A stretch of 43,800 nt of DNA, taken from the NCBI GenBank assembly GCA_025359905.1, contig JANYDF010000096.1, positions 1-43,800 of the forward strand, given 5' to 3'. Under the pieces are notes generated by a model, which saw nothing but the letters and a program-made list of their open reading frames with translations, was not told the DNA's origin and did not search any database. Within the stretch, counting starts at the first letter, position 1, and every line of letters begins with the position of its first letter. A program made the translations under genes and the position numbers. This stretch comes from Rhodospirillales bacterium. Its GTDB lineage: Bacteria; Pseudomonadota; Alphaproteobacteria; Acetobacterales; Acetobacteraceae. Below are positions 26,238 to 34,826 of this stretch, in pieces.

Positions 26238-27910
26238 CAAGCCAGTTCCGGCACCCGTTCCAGCAACGCGCGGTGCAGTTGCTCGCGGCGCGACCACAAG
26301 TCGCGGTACCATGCCAGCCGCGCCTGCAACTGGCCGGCCAACATGCGCTGTTCGGTGATGTAACGCCGCGCGTTGTCGGCGATGCGGCGGCCGAACAGCG
26401 GGTCGTCCAGCACGCGCAGTAGATTGTGTTCAAGCTCAGCGGGATTGACGAAGATCAGGCCAGTCCGCCGGTCATCGATGGTGTCCGGGTACACGACGTT
26501 GCTGGCCAGCGCGGTCACCCGGTGCGAGGCTGCTTCGAGGAACTTCAGGTCCGACTTGCACTGATTGAACGGCGTGTCGCCAAGCGGCATGAACGACAAT
26601 TCGCTGCGCCCCAGCAGCGCGTGATAGGTCTCGTAGTCGCACACTGGGGTGAATGACTTGTGCGGGGTGTCCAATGCCTCAAACAACTGCCGTTCACCGA
26701 CGATCTGAAAGCGCAGACGCGGTCCAACCTTCGCGGCGATGGCGTTGAACACATCGATATAGGGCGGCCAATCGTCCTTGCGGTTCAGTGCCGCAAAAAA
26801 CAGCGTCAGCTGTTCTGGGTCGGCATAGTTCACCACGTCGGGCAAGGCGGCGACGGCATTGGGGAACACCGCGACTTCGGGATTCTTCTGCCGCAGCACT
26901 TCGGCCAGCGGCTGCGTGGTGGTTTGCACGGCGTGCACGGCGCGAAAATTCTGCACATCGGGCTGCTGCAGGATCGGGATATGGTCCGGGTGATCGTCAA
27001 ACTCGCAGACCAGCAGCCAGCCTTGATTGAGCATATAACGCAGCCGCCCGAGCCACTCGTCGCCGATCATCGCCGGGCGGTGGAACACGAAAATGCGTTG
27101 CTCACCTTCGGGCGCCGGAATCGGTCCGGTGTTAGAAACGATGGCGGTCGTGAAGCCCGGATCGCTGGCGATCGCGCGCAATGGCTCGACCACGCGCACA
27201 TGGCTGACGCCGCCGATCGGATTCAGCATCGTGCTGACCAGTTGCAAGCGCGGCTTTGGCCGGCGCTGCGCCCGCCAGATCAACGTGTGCGGGGCAGCGC
27301 GCTTCATGTACGCTGTCTGGCTGATGCCTAGGCGCTGCAAAGCAGGCTCAAGCACATCGGTAAATTGCTGCGCCGCTTCGAGATCGACGACAACGCTATG
27401 GGTTTCGGCAATTTGCAGCCCGGCACGTTGCAGGGCCTGTTCAACCGCATTGCGCGACAGTTGCGAGGCCACCGCGTCTTGCACAAAGCCCAGCGTGCCG
27501 CGCAACAAATGCTCGGCTGCCTGCCAGTACTCGACATTTGCCAGTGCGATCAGCACAACGCCGTCTTGCTGTAAGTATTCGCAATGCCGTTCCAGCAGCG
27601 CCCACGGGTGCTCCACCCGCGCCAAGCTGTGGTTGTAGACGATGCAATCGATGCTGTGCCGCGCAATCTCTGGGCCCAGCAGCGCATCGAGCGGCGCCGC
27701 ATAGACATGATCCAGGCAGGCAGCAGCCCGCGCCGCAGCTTCGGCATCGGGTTCGATGCCGATCACGCGCGCGTGCGGGTTGAGCTGCTTGAACGCCACG
27801 CCGAGTTCGCCGGTGCCGCAGCCGACATGAAGCACCAGCCGCGCCCATTGCGGGATGCGGTCAAGCAACGCCTGATCCGGCTCACCTGTGGCCGCGTTGC
27901 CGTTTGCCAT
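26237..27910 (-). CDS. Methyltransferase-glycosyltransferase fusion protein
   Basis: 557 residues. Residues about 20-150 are a Methyltransf_11-type SAM domain (LVLHVGCGTGELGVAFKQLNP, then IGIEPD and DCIVYNHSLARVEHPWALL). After a short linker (about 200-225) a GT-B glycosyltransferase-like half begins (PRLQLVSTMLNPIGGVSHVRVVEPLRA). Its C-terminal part has LTLFFAALNRKDDWPP, RLRFQIVGERQLF and FNQCKSDLKFLEAASH, a group 1/4-like sugar-nucleotide region. It probably acts in the cytoplasm on surface glycan or glycoprotein sugars. It follows the UDP-glucose dehydrogenase gene after 9 nt in the same direction, which would link it to UDP-glucuronate supply. Acceptor unknown. Confidence 0.75.
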   Translation of the reverse strand: MANGNAATGEPDQALLDRIPQWARLVLHVGCGTGELGVAFKQLNPHARVIGIEPDAEAAARAAACLDHVYAAPLDALLGPEIARHSIDCIVYNHSLARVEHPWALLERHCEYLQQDGVVLIALANVEYWQAAEHLLRGTLGFVQDAVASQLSRNAVEQALQRAGLQIAETHSVVVDLEAAQQFTDVLEPALQRLGISQTAYMKRAAPHTLIWRAQRRPKPRLQLVSTMLNPIGGVSHVRVVEPLRAIASDPGFTTAIVSNTGPIPAPEGEQRIFVFHRPAMIGDEWLGRLRYMLNQGWLLVCEFDDHPDHIPILQQPDVQNFRAVHAVQTTTQPLAEVLRQKNPEVAVFPNAVAALPDVVNYADPEQLTLFFAALNRKDDWPPYIDVFNAIAAKVGPRLRFQIVGERQLFEALDTPHKSFTPVCDYETYHALLGRSELSFMPLGDTPFNQCKSDLKFLEAASHRVTALASNVVYPDTIDDRRTGLIFVNPAELEHNLLRVLDDPLFGRRIADNARRYITEQRMLAGQLQARLAWYRDLWSRREQLHRALLERVPELA

Positions 27911-27919
27911 CTGGCCTGC

Positions 27920-29260
27920 CTACGCCGTCCGGGGCGCGGCTGCGGATAGCGCCGCGCCGCGGCCGATTGCATGATAGTCGAACCCGGCTTGACGCATCGC
28001 GGCCGGGTCAAAGATGTTGCGCAAATCCACCACCACCCGCCCGCGCATCGCGGCACGCAGCTTGGCTGGCGGCAGCGAGCGGAATTCGTTCCATTCGGTT
28101 ACCACGGCCAGCGCGTCCGCACCGGTCGTGACGTCGGTGGCGTCGGTGCAATACTCCACTGACTCTGGCAACAAGTCGCGCGCCTGCGCCATGCCTTCCG
28201 GATCGTATACCCGCAATTTGGCCCCGGCCTCGGTCAGCCGCCACACAATCGGAATCGACGGAGCTTCGCGCATGTCGTCGGTTTCCGGTTTGAAGGTCAG
28301 GCCGAGGATGCCGATAGTCAGGCCGCGCACATGCCCGCCGCACGCTGCGATGATGCGCGCCGCCATGCTGGCCTTGCGGGCGTCGTTGACGCTGACCACG
28401 GTTTCGATCAGGCGGCTCGGCGCACCGGCGTCCTGGGCGATGCGCACCATCGCCAGCGTGTCCTTCGGAAAGCAGGAACCGCCAAACCCCGGCCCGGCAT
28501 GGAGGAACTTACGGCCAATGCGGCCATCCAGCCCGATGCCGCGCGCCACGTCGTGCACATCGGCGCCGACCTTCTCGCACAGATCGGCCACTTCGTTGAT
28601 GAAGGTAATCTTCATCGCCAGGAAGGCGTTGGCGGCGTATTTGATCAGTTCAGCGGTTTCGAGTTCGGTGAACACAATCGGCGCTTCGATCAGATACAGC
28701 GGCCGGTACAAGCGGCGCAGCACCTCGCGCGCCCGCTCACTCTCGACCCCGATCACCACCCGGTCGGGGCGCATGAAGTCGCCGATGGCGCTGCCCTCGC
28801 GCAGAAATTCCGGGTTGGAGGCGACGTCGAATTCCAGGTCCGGGCGCACTTGGCTGACGATTTCAGCAATCCGGCGGCCGGTGCCGACCGGCACGGTCGA
28901 TTTGGTGACGATCACCGCGTAGTCGGTCATCACCTTCGCGACCTGTTCGGCGGCGGCGTAAACGTAGGACAGATCGGCGTGGCCATCGCCGCGCCGCGTC
29001 GGGGTGCCGACAGCGATGAACACCGCCTCGGCCCCAGCCACCGCCGCTTGCAGATTGTCGCCAAAGGTCAGTCGCCCTGCCGCGACGTTTTCGGCCACCA
29101 GGCGGTCCAGCCCCGGCTCGTAAATCGGGATCCGGCCTTCGCGCAGCGCGGCCAGCCGCCCGGCATCGGTTTCGACCAATGCGACTTCTATGCCGAATTC
29201 GGCAAAGCATGCTCCCGAGACGAGGCCGACATAGCCCCCGCCAATCATCGCGATCCGCAT
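27920..29260 (-). CDS. UDP-glucose 6-dehydrogenase
   Basis: 446 residues. It oxidises UDP-glucose to UDP-glucuronate with two NAD+. N-terminal Rossmann motif MRIAMIGGGYVGLVSGACFA, then VFIAVGTPT, VTKSTVPVGTG and the catalytic Cys263 in GPGFGGSCFPKDT. The C-domain begins GLTIGILGLTFKPETDDMREAPS. Start MRIAMI is chosen over an ATG at 29284 because the Rossmann strand begins there. It heads a two-gene transcript with the methyltransferase-glycosyltransferase, pointing to exopolysaccharide, capsule or glycosylation. Confidence 0.95.
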   Translation of the reverse strand: MRIAMIGGGYVGLVSGACFAEFGIEVALVETDAGRLAALREGRIPIYEPGLDRLVAENVAAGRLTFGDNLQAAVAGAEAVFIAVGTPTRRGDGHADLSYVYAAAEQVAKVMTDYAVIVTKSTVPVGTGRRIAEIVSQVRPDLEFDVASNPEFLREGSAIGDFMRPDRVVIGVESERAREVLRRLYRPLYLIEAPIVFTELETAELIKYAANAFLAMKITFINEVADLCEKVGADVHDVARGIGLDGRIGRKFLHAGPGFGGSCFPKDTLAMVRIAQDAGAPSRLIETVVSVNDARKASMAARIIAACGGHVRGLTIGILGLTFKPETDDMREAPSIPIVWRLTEAGAKLRVYDPEGMAQARDLLPESVEYCTDATDVTTGADALAVVTEWNEFRSLPPAKLRAAMRGRVVVDLRNIFDPAAMRQAGFDYHAIGRGAALSAAAPRTA

Positions 29261-29382
29261 TGCGCCGCTCTCCTGCCATGACATGCGGCAGGGTGCGCCC
29301 GCCGGGTCCGCACTGTTGGTGGCGCGGCGAGCCAGCCGCGGTCAAGCCTCAAGCGCCAGAGTTTCTTATCGCAGGCAGCCTA

Positions 29383-29405
29383 TAAAAGCCGGTGAATTTA
29401 ACCGG
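29383..29405 (-). terminator. Candidate intrinsic terminator after the sugar permease
   Basis: Read on the minus strand: CCGGT, a 7-nt loop, ACCGG, then CTTTTAT. The stem overlaps the permease stop codon. It is short (5 bp) but one of the few sites in this window with a T-rich tail. Confidence 0.4.
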
Positions 29406-30417
29406 ACGGCCGTGCGCGGCGAGCACGGCGGGTGCGCTGATATTTCACGATCTGATCGAGCGACACCGCCAGCACGATCACCGCCCCGGTGACGAAGGTG
29501 CTCCAGGTGGCGTCGATGCCAAAAAAGATCAATCCGCTGCTGATCACTTGGATTATCAGCGTGCCGATCACCGCACCGATCACCGTGCCGGCACCGCCCG
29601 ACAGCGGCGTACCGCCGATAATGACGGCGGCGACCACCATCAGCACGAAATCCGAGCCTTCGTTGGGATCAATCGCGCCGCGAAACCCGACATACATCGC
29701 GCCCGACAGGCCACAGATGGCGCCCATCAGCACCAGGGTTTGCAGCCGCACCATGGCGTTGGAAATGCCGGCCAATTCGGCCGCCTCGGGATTGCTGCCG
29801 ACCGCCTGCACCCGGTAGCCGAAACGGCTGCGATGCAGCACCAGATGCATTGCCACCGCCAGCACCAGAAACACCACCGCAGGAACCGGCAGCACGCCGA
29901 ACAGCTTGGCCGATATGGCGTTGAAATAGCTGCTGTCCTGCCCCGGCGGCACCACGGCGCGGCTGTTATTCACCACGAGTGACAGGCCCTGGAACATCGA
30001 GAATGTGCCGAGCGTGACGATGATCGCAGGCAATCGCAGCGTGGTGACCAGCACGCCGTTCAGCAGGCCGAGCCCGGCACCGAAGATCACCCCCGCCACG
30101 GCGCAGATCCACGGGTCGATATGCGCCACCATCAGCAGCGCAGTGAACACGGCGGAGAAGTTGAAAATCCAGCCAACCGAAAGATCGATCTCACGGATCG
30201 CCAGCAGGAACACCATGCCGACGGCGAGCATGCCCAGGAACGTTGTATGCCCCAATATAGTCAGCAAATTCAGCGGATTGAGGAAGCGTGGCCGCGCCAC
30301 CCCGATCACCGTCATCATCACCGCCAGCGCCACGATGACGCCGATTTCGTCGGGCAACCGCCGCCGGGCTTCGGGCGCGCGCGGCGCGGTCTGCTGGCTC
30401 ATCGTCTCATCCTTCAT
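29398..30417 (-). CDS. Sugar ABC transporter permease, RbsC-like
   Basis: 339 residues with about nine membrane helices, of the BPD_transp_2 family. LAIREIDLSVGWIFNFSAV, LRLPAIIVTLGTFSMFQGL and the EAA-like SNPEAAELAGI loop are typical of ribose/xylose-type permeases, as is VIIGGTPLSGGAGTVIGAVIGTLII. The ATG overlaps the stop of the ATPase gene (ATGA); an internal ATG at 30402 is an alternative start. It forms one transporter with the two upstream genes. Confidence 0.9.
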   Translation of the reverse strand: MKDETMSQQTAPRAPEARRRLPDEIGVIVALAVMMTVIGVARPRFLNPLNLLTILGHTTFLGMLAVGMVFLLAIREIDLSVGWIFNFSAVFTALLMVAHIDPWICAVAGVIFGAGLGLLNGVLVTTLRLPAIIVTLGTFSMFQGLSLVVNNSRAVVPPGQDSSYFNAISAKLFGVLPVPAVVFLVLAVAMHLVLHRSRFGYRVQAVGSNPEAAELAGISNAMVRLQTLVLMGAICGLSGAMYVGFRGAIDPNEGSDFVLMVVAAVIIGGTPLSGGAGTVIGAVIGTLIIQVISSGLIFFGIDATWSTFVTGAVIVLAVSLDQIVKYQRTRRARRARPSG

Positions 30418-32033
30418 GGACGCCCCTCGGGGACGCCGATTGCGCCGGGCACGGCAAATTCCGGCCCGCTGTCGCGCGCGCTGGGCAGTTCGGCGGTATT
30501 GATCAGATGCAGCAACGTGCGGCTGTCCAGTTGCGCGCCGGACAGTTCACCGGCCAGCCGCCCCTGGTAGAGCACCAAAATCCGGTCGCACAGCCCGATC
30601 AGTTCCGGCAACTCGGTGGAACTGAACAGCACGATGCCGCCATCGGCCGACATCTGCCGGATCAGCCCATAAATCTCCCGCTTGGCCCCAACATCGACGC
30701 CGCGCGTCGGGTCATCGAGCAGGAACACGCGCGGACCGATTTCCAGCCATTTGCCGATGACGACTTTTTGCTGATTGCCGCCCGACAATTCGTTGGCAAG
30801 GCTGTACGGCGAACGCGCCTTGATCCGCAGCGCGGCGATCTGCCGGTTGGCGCGCTCCAAAGCGCGGCTTTGGCTGAACCACGGCGAGCCGCCGCGCCCG
30901 GCGCCGACGGCCACCTGGCTGATGTTGAACAGGATCGACTTGTCCAGCATCAAGCCATTGCGCCGACGGTCGGCGGGCACCAGACACACGCCGCGCCGCG
31001 CCGCCTCGGCCGGGTGTTTCGGCAGGCCGCGCGCGTCGGGGTAGGTCACCCGCCCGCTGCGCGCCGCTTCGGTGCCGAACAGCACCGCCAGCAGATTGGA
31101 CACGCCGGAGCCTTCCAGCCCAGCCAGCCCGACCACTTCACCAGCGCGGGCCGTGAAACTGATATCGCGCAGCGTGTCGTTGCTGAGATTTTCGACCGCG
31201 ATCCGCGCACCGGCCTGTCCGGCACGGTGCGGCAGCGGCGGCGGGAACAGCACGTCGTGCTGCACGCCGATCATGCCCTCGATCACCTCGGGGATGGTCA
31301 GCGCCGTGCGGTCCTTGGTCAGCACGTCGCGGCCATTGCGGGTGATGGTGACGCGGTCGGAAATGGCGAACACTTCCTCGAGCCGGTGCGACACGTACAG
31401 CATGGTGTTGCCGCGCGCGCGCAGCCGCTGCAACACGGTAAACAGCCGCTCGGTCTCGCGCTTGTTCAGCGCCGAGTTCGGTTCGTCCAGGATCAGCAAA
31501 CGCGGGTCTTCCAGCAGGACCCGGCACAATTCGACCAGTTGCTGCTCGCCAATCGACAACCGGCTGACCGGCGCGTGCACATCCACATGCAAACCAAGCT
31601 GATCGAGCAAATCGCGGCTGCGCGCCTCCATCGCGGCAACCGAGACGAACCCGCCGCGCGTCGGTTCGCGGTTGACGAACAGATTGGCCAGCACCGAGCG
31701 CTGCGGAAACAGGCTGAGTTCCTGATAGACGATGCCGATGCCGCGTTTGCGGGCGGCATTCGGCGAGTCGATGGCAATCGCCTGCCCGTCGAGCAGAATC
31801 GTCCCGCTGTCAGGGCGCACCGCACCGGCCAGCGCCTTCATCAGCGTGGATTTGCCAGCCCCGTTCTCGCCCACGACGGCATGGATGGTGCCGCGCTCGA
31901 CGGCGAGATTCATGTTGTCGAGCGCCACGACCCCGCCATACCGCTTGGCGAGGCCGCGCACTTCGATCAACGGTGTAGGATGCGGCGCGGACCGGGCGGC
32001 CATATGGCCGCCCTGCGTTGGTGTTGCGCTCAC
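30414..32033 (-). CDS. Sugar ABC transporter ATPase with two NBDs, RbsA-like
   Basis: 539 residues. First NBD: Walker A GENGAGKST (55-63), signature LSIGEQQ and Walker B LLILDEPNSAL. Second NBD: degenerate Walker A GLEGSGVSN, which lacks the usual Lys, then signature LSGGNQQK and Walker B VFLLDDPTRGVD, the standard asymmetry of RbsA/MglA/XylG. The GTG start at 32033 overlaps the binding-protein stop by 4 nt; an ATG at 32003 is the alternative. It drives uptake of a monosaccharide or polyol. Confidence 0.92.
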   Translation of the reverse strand: MSATPTQGGHMAARSAPHPTPLIEVRGLAKRYGGVVALDNMNLAVERGTIHAVVGENGAGKSTLMKALAGAVRPDSGTILLDGQAIAIDSPNAARKRGIGIVYQELSLFPQRSVLANLFVNREPTRGGFVSVAAMEARSRDLLDQLGLHVDVHAPVSRLSIGEQQLVELCRVLLEDPRLLILDEPNSALNKRETERLFTVLQRLRARGNTMLYVSHRLEEVFAISDRVTITRNGRDVLTKDRTALTIPEVIEGMIGVQHDVLFPPPLPHRAGQAGARIAVENLSNDTLRDISFTARAGEVVGLAGLEGSGVSNLLAVLFGTEAARSGRVTYPDARGLPKHPAEAARRGVCLVPADRRRNGLMLDKSILFNISQVAVGAGRGGSPWFSQSRALERANRQIAALRIKARSPYSLANELSGGNQQKVVIGKWLEIGPRVFLLDDPTRGVDVGAKREIYGLIRQMSADGGIVLFSSTELPELIGLCDRILVLYQGRLAGELSGAQLDSRTLLHLINTAELPSARDSGPEFAVPGAIGVPEGRP

Positions 32034-33106
32034 TCAGACTCGGCAGCGATGGGCTTCATGCCAGCCATCAACCCGGCGCCGGCCAGGCTTTGGGTCCACG
32101 GCTTGTAGTACACGGCAGTGGCCTTCGGGTCGGATGCCATCGCCTGTGCCTGCGCGTAAGTGACCTTCGGCAAGCCGTTGCCCATATCGACGCTGTCGGC
32201 GGTGACGATCTGCGTGCCGGAATTGAAGAAGCCAACCGGGGTCGGCTTCTTGTTCTTGATCGCATCGACCAGCAGCGCAATCGGCAGATAGCCCTGCACG
32301 AAGGCGCTTTGGCCGAGGGTCACGTAGGCGTGGCCGCCCTTGATCGCCGCGAGGTTTTCTTCGGTCAGATCGTAGCCACCCGCGATGAACTTATCGCCGG
32401 TGGCGGCATTGAGCTTGCCGAGGCTGGCCACGTCCGGCGCGCACAGGCCGACCATCGCGGCGGCGTCCGGATTGGCGGCGTACAACTGTTCCCAGTGATT
32501 GTAGTTCTCGACCGCGCTCACCTTGACGTCGAACGGGCCAAGCACCTTCAGACCGGGGGCGGTCTTCAGCGATTCCTGCACGCCCTTGGCGCGGTTTTCC
32601 AAAACCGGGAAACCAGGGAAGCAGTTGCCGATCACCACGGTGCCCTTGGCAGCAGCGCCGCCCATCTTGGCGACGATCATCTTGCCGAGGATACGCCCGC
32701 TTTCGACCGACTTCTCGCCGACGTAAGCGGCCTTCACCGACGTGGCGAGCAGGTTGTACTGCGCGATCGGCACGCCGCTGGCGATGATGTCGTTCAGGCC
32801 CTTGGCCATCGACTCGCCGGGCACCGAGGTGGCGACGCCCTGCACGCCGGAACTGACGAAGTTCTGCACCGCGCGCAATTGCGCTTCCGGGTCGCCGCCG
32901 GACTTCTGCGCCACGGTCAGCGTGACGCCCAAATCGTCCGCCGCCGCCTGCGCGCCATCGACGATCTGCTGGATGAATGGATTGCCCTGGGCGTGGGTGA
33001 CGAAGCCCACACTGATCTTTTCTTCGGCACGCGCGGACGCGGCGGCACCCATTACGATAGCGGCAGTCCCAGCCATCAGCGCCGCCCGGTAAAACCTGCT
33101 AGACAT
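32030..33106 (-). CDS. Periplasmic sugar-binding protein (type I fold)
   Basis: 358 residues. Signal peptide 1-27 (ALMAGTAAIVMGAAASARA-E). The mature start KISVGFVTHAQGNPFIQQIVDGAQAAADDLGV is the Peripla_BP_4 opening. Later come FVSSGVQGVATSVP and GYDLTEENLAAIKGGHAYVTLGQS. It delivers a sugar, polyol or rhizopine-like ligand to the RbsA/RbsC-like pair; the ligand cannot be read from sequence. The ribosome site GCAGGGAGC is well placed. It follows the SDR gene after 92 nt. Confidence 0.9.
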   Translation of the reverse strand: MSSRFYRAALMAGTAAIVMGAAASARAEEKISVGFVTHAQGNPFIQQIVDGAQAAADDLGVTLTVAQKSGGDPEAQLRAVQNFVSSGVQGVATSVPGESMAKGLNDIIASGVPIAQYNLLATSVKAAYVGEKSVESGRILGKMIVAKMGGAAAKGTVVIGNCFPGFPVLENRAKGVQESLKTAPGLKVLGPFDVKVSAVENYNHWEQLYAANPDAAAMVGLCAPDVASLGKLNAATGDKFIAGGYDLTEENLAAIKGGHAYVTLGQSAFVQGYLPIALLVDAIKNKKPTPVGFFNSGTQIVTADSVDMGNGLPKVTYAQAQAMASDPKATAVYYKPWTQSLAGAGLMAGMKPIAAESE

Positions 33107-33198
33107 CGTTTGCTCCCTGCTTCCTGTTGGCGGCTCCGGTTGGTCCGAAGCTCACCGTGTATTGAAGAACGAACCGTGCCGCCTTGTCGATGGCGCTG

Positions 33199-33966
33199 TC
33201 AGACCGCCGTCAGCCCGCCATCGACGAACATGATCGAGCCGGTCATGTACGAGGCGTCGTCGGACGCCAGGAAGGCGATGGCACCGGACATTTCCACCGG
33301 TTGCGCGCCGCGCCGCAGCGGGATGGACCGCACCAGCGGCTCCAGCACCGCCGGGTCGCGCACCAGTTCGTGCACGATGGGCGACAGGGTGAAGCCGGGC
33401 ACCACCACGTTCACCCGAATTCCCTCGGCGGCGTAATCCACCGCCATCACCCGCGCCAGACCGTGCACGCCGCCTTTGCTGGAACCGTAAGCGTTGCTGC
33501 CCGGCGTGCAGCCCACCACACCGGTCGGCGATCCGGTCATCACCACGGCGCCGGATTTGGCAGTGGCGCGGATGGCGCCGACGCCGTGCTTGCAGGACAA
33601 GTACATGCCGGTGAGGTTAACTCCGACGATCTCGTCCCACACCGATTTGTTCAGCTTGTGCACTGGGCTGTCGTGCTCGGCCGAAAAAATCCCGGCGTTG
33701 GCGACCAGAATATCCAGCCGGCCGAATGCCGCCACGATAGCCTCGAATGCCGCTGCGATCTCGGCTTCGATGCCCACATCGGCGGTGAACGCCGCCGCTT
33801 TGCCGCCGAGTGCCGCGATGCGCGCCACGGTTTCGGCGGCGGCCGGGCCGTTGCGGTCGATTACCGCGACCGTGCACCCCTCCTCCGCCAGCCGCACCGC
33901 GCCCGCCTGCCCGATCCCTGACCCGCCGCCAGTGACCGCCGCAATCTTGCCCGCCAGTCCGCGCAT
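33199..33966 (-). CDS. Short-chain dehydrogenase/reductase
   Basis: 255 residues, classical SDR. Cofactor motif TGGGSGIG (12-19), NAG (90-92) and the catalytic set S146, Y160, K164 (NAYGSSKGG) are intact. The C-terminus ends PVEMSGAIAFLASDDASYMTGSIMFVDGG. D37 at the end of beta-2 (VAVIDRNG) suggests NAD+ preference. It heads the sugar transport operon, so it probably oxidises the imported sugar or polyol; that role is inference. Confidence 0.92.
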   Translation of the reverse strand: MRGLAGKIAAVTGGGSGIGQAGAVRLAEEGCTVAVIDRNGPAAAETVARIAALGGKAAAFTADVGIEAEIAAAFEAIVAAFGRLDILVANAGIFSAEHDSPVHKLNKSVWDEIVGVNLTGMYLSCKHGVGAIRATAKSGAVVMTGSPTGVVGCTPGSNAYGSSKGGVHGLARVMAVDYAAEGIRVNVVVPGFTLSPIVHELVRDPAVLEPLVRSIPLRRGAQPVEMSGAIAFLASDDASYMTGSIMFVDGGLTAV

Positions 33967-33990
33967 GAGAATTGCCTCCCCTCGCCCGGC

Positions 33991-34010
33991 CAGATGTTAT
34001 TATCTGAAAC
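33991..34010 (-). promoter_or_regulatory. AT-rich -10-like site with overlapping inverted repeat before the SDR operon
   Basis: On the minus strand GATAAT lies inside CAGAT-AATAAC-ATCTG, a perfect 5-bp inverted repeat with a 6-bp spacer, 25-40 bp upstream of the SDR start. An operator overlapping a -10 box would suit a sugar-responsive repressor. No convincing -35 box is seen. Confidence 0.35.
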
Positions 34011-34247
34011 CGGATATTCCCGGCGGCCGCGGTGCCAGCGTGCCAAGTTCGCGCGGCTGCGGCAATGAGGCGATTTATTCCGGGTGTGGGTGGACAGCCC
34101 TAAGCACCGTCGCGGACCATCGCCAGCGCACGGTCGAGCATCGCCAGATCGTCGAACGGAAGCCTTCCGTCTGCAACGCCGCGAGCCTGAGCGCGCCGCG
34201 GCCCGTTGATCTAACGCAACTCCGTCTGCGGCCCGCACGCCTAGTGT

Positions 34248-34403
34248 ATGTGCCGGGCCAGATTGGCTGAGAGCGGCCGTGCGGCACAGATCAACGAGGC
34301 GATGGCGCGCAGGCTGTACGAAGCCAACGACGCAGGCGATCGCGGGTGCAGGTGCCCGCACCTGCACCGGTCCCACAACGGTAAGCAACGAGGCAGCCAA
34401 TGA
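34248..34403 (+). CDS. Possible 51-residue small ORF ahead of dksA
   Basis: The frame starts MCRARLAESGRAAQINEAMARRLYEANDAGDRG, has a helix-like composition in the first 33 residues, and its TGA overlaps the dksA ATG by 4 nt, so it could couple translation. Against it: no good ribosome site, an in-frame stop right before the ATG, and a C-terminus (CRCPHLHRSHNGKQRGSQ) encoded by the palindrome. I recognise no family. Confidence 0.25.
   Translation: MCRARLAESGRAAQINEAMARRLYEANDAGDRGCRCPHLHRSHNGKQRGSQ
34345..34368 (+). promoter_or_regulatory. Strong palindrome 31 nt upstream of dksA
   Basis: GGTGCAGGTGC and GCACCTGCACC are perfect 11-base complements separated by CC. It may act as an operator or as a leader hairpin controlling dksA; no T-run follows. 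Confidence 0.45.
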
Positions 34404-34747
34404 CCCCCGTCCAACTTCAACATTTCCGCGACAAGCTCAACGCCGAGCGCGTTGCGTTACTCGCCGAATTGGCTGCCATGCCGGCCCGCGAGCAGGTCGA
34501 GACCGGGCCGCAGGGCGATCAGACTGACCAGTCGAGCGCTGAAACCGACCGCGACCTGATCGCGCTAAACCGCGCGCGCGCGCAAAAAATGCTGGGCGAT
34601 GCGGATCGCGCCCTGGCGCGGATCGAAAATGGCACTTTCGGGATTTGCGAAGAAACCGGCCGGCCGATTGGGCTGAAACGGTTAGAGGCGCAACCCACCG
34701 CGACCTTGTCGATCGAGGCGCAGGAAGCGCGCGAACGCGTGCGCTAA
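34400..34747 (+). CDS. DksA/TraR-family transcription regulator, cysteine-poor type
   Basis: 115 residues. A coiled-coil N-half ends in the helical tip region (ETGPQGDQTDQSSAETDRDLIALNRAR), followed by the zinc-finger-like segment FGICEETGRPIGLKRLEAQPTATLSIEAQE. Only one Cys of the canonical four-Cys zinc site remains, a pattern common in short alphaproteobacterial DksA proteins. The Asp-x-x-Asp tip of E. coli DksA is not clearly kept. Such proteins bind in the RNA polymerase secondary channel with ppGpp; whether this one does is inferred. Confidence 0.85.
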   Translation: MTPVQLQHFRDKLNAERVALLAELAAMPAREQVETGPQGDQTDQSSAETDRDLIALNRARAQKMLGDADRALARIENGTFGICEETGRPIGLKRLEAQPTATLSIEAQEARERVR

Positions 34748-34826
34748 AGCGCAACGCGATGCGGGTGGCGGCAAGAGTAACAGCGGCGAGGCGGTATGCG
34801 GCACAATATAGTTCGCCGTCTGCCGC

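Larger units (their letters stand above)
33967..34399. other. Divergent intergenic region between SDR and dksA
   Basis: The 433 bp hold the SDR promoter candidate, a possible 51-codon ORF (34248-34403) and a strong palindrome at 34345-34368. On the minus strand, upstream of 34100, one frame reads AQARGVADGRLPFDDLAMLD and on to a stop near 34101, but it has no start codon; it may be a gene remnant or chance. Confidence 0.5.

Noticed and set aside
30507-32108. A plus-strand open frame of 533 codons opposite the RbsA-like gene
   Set aside because: Gln/His/Arg-rich shadow; both ABC signatures lie on the minus strand.
34100-34215. Minus-strand coding-like stretch LPFDDLAMLDRALAMVRDGA
   Set aside because: Only about 36 codons between stops and no start codon; could be a remnant, but chance cannot be excluded.
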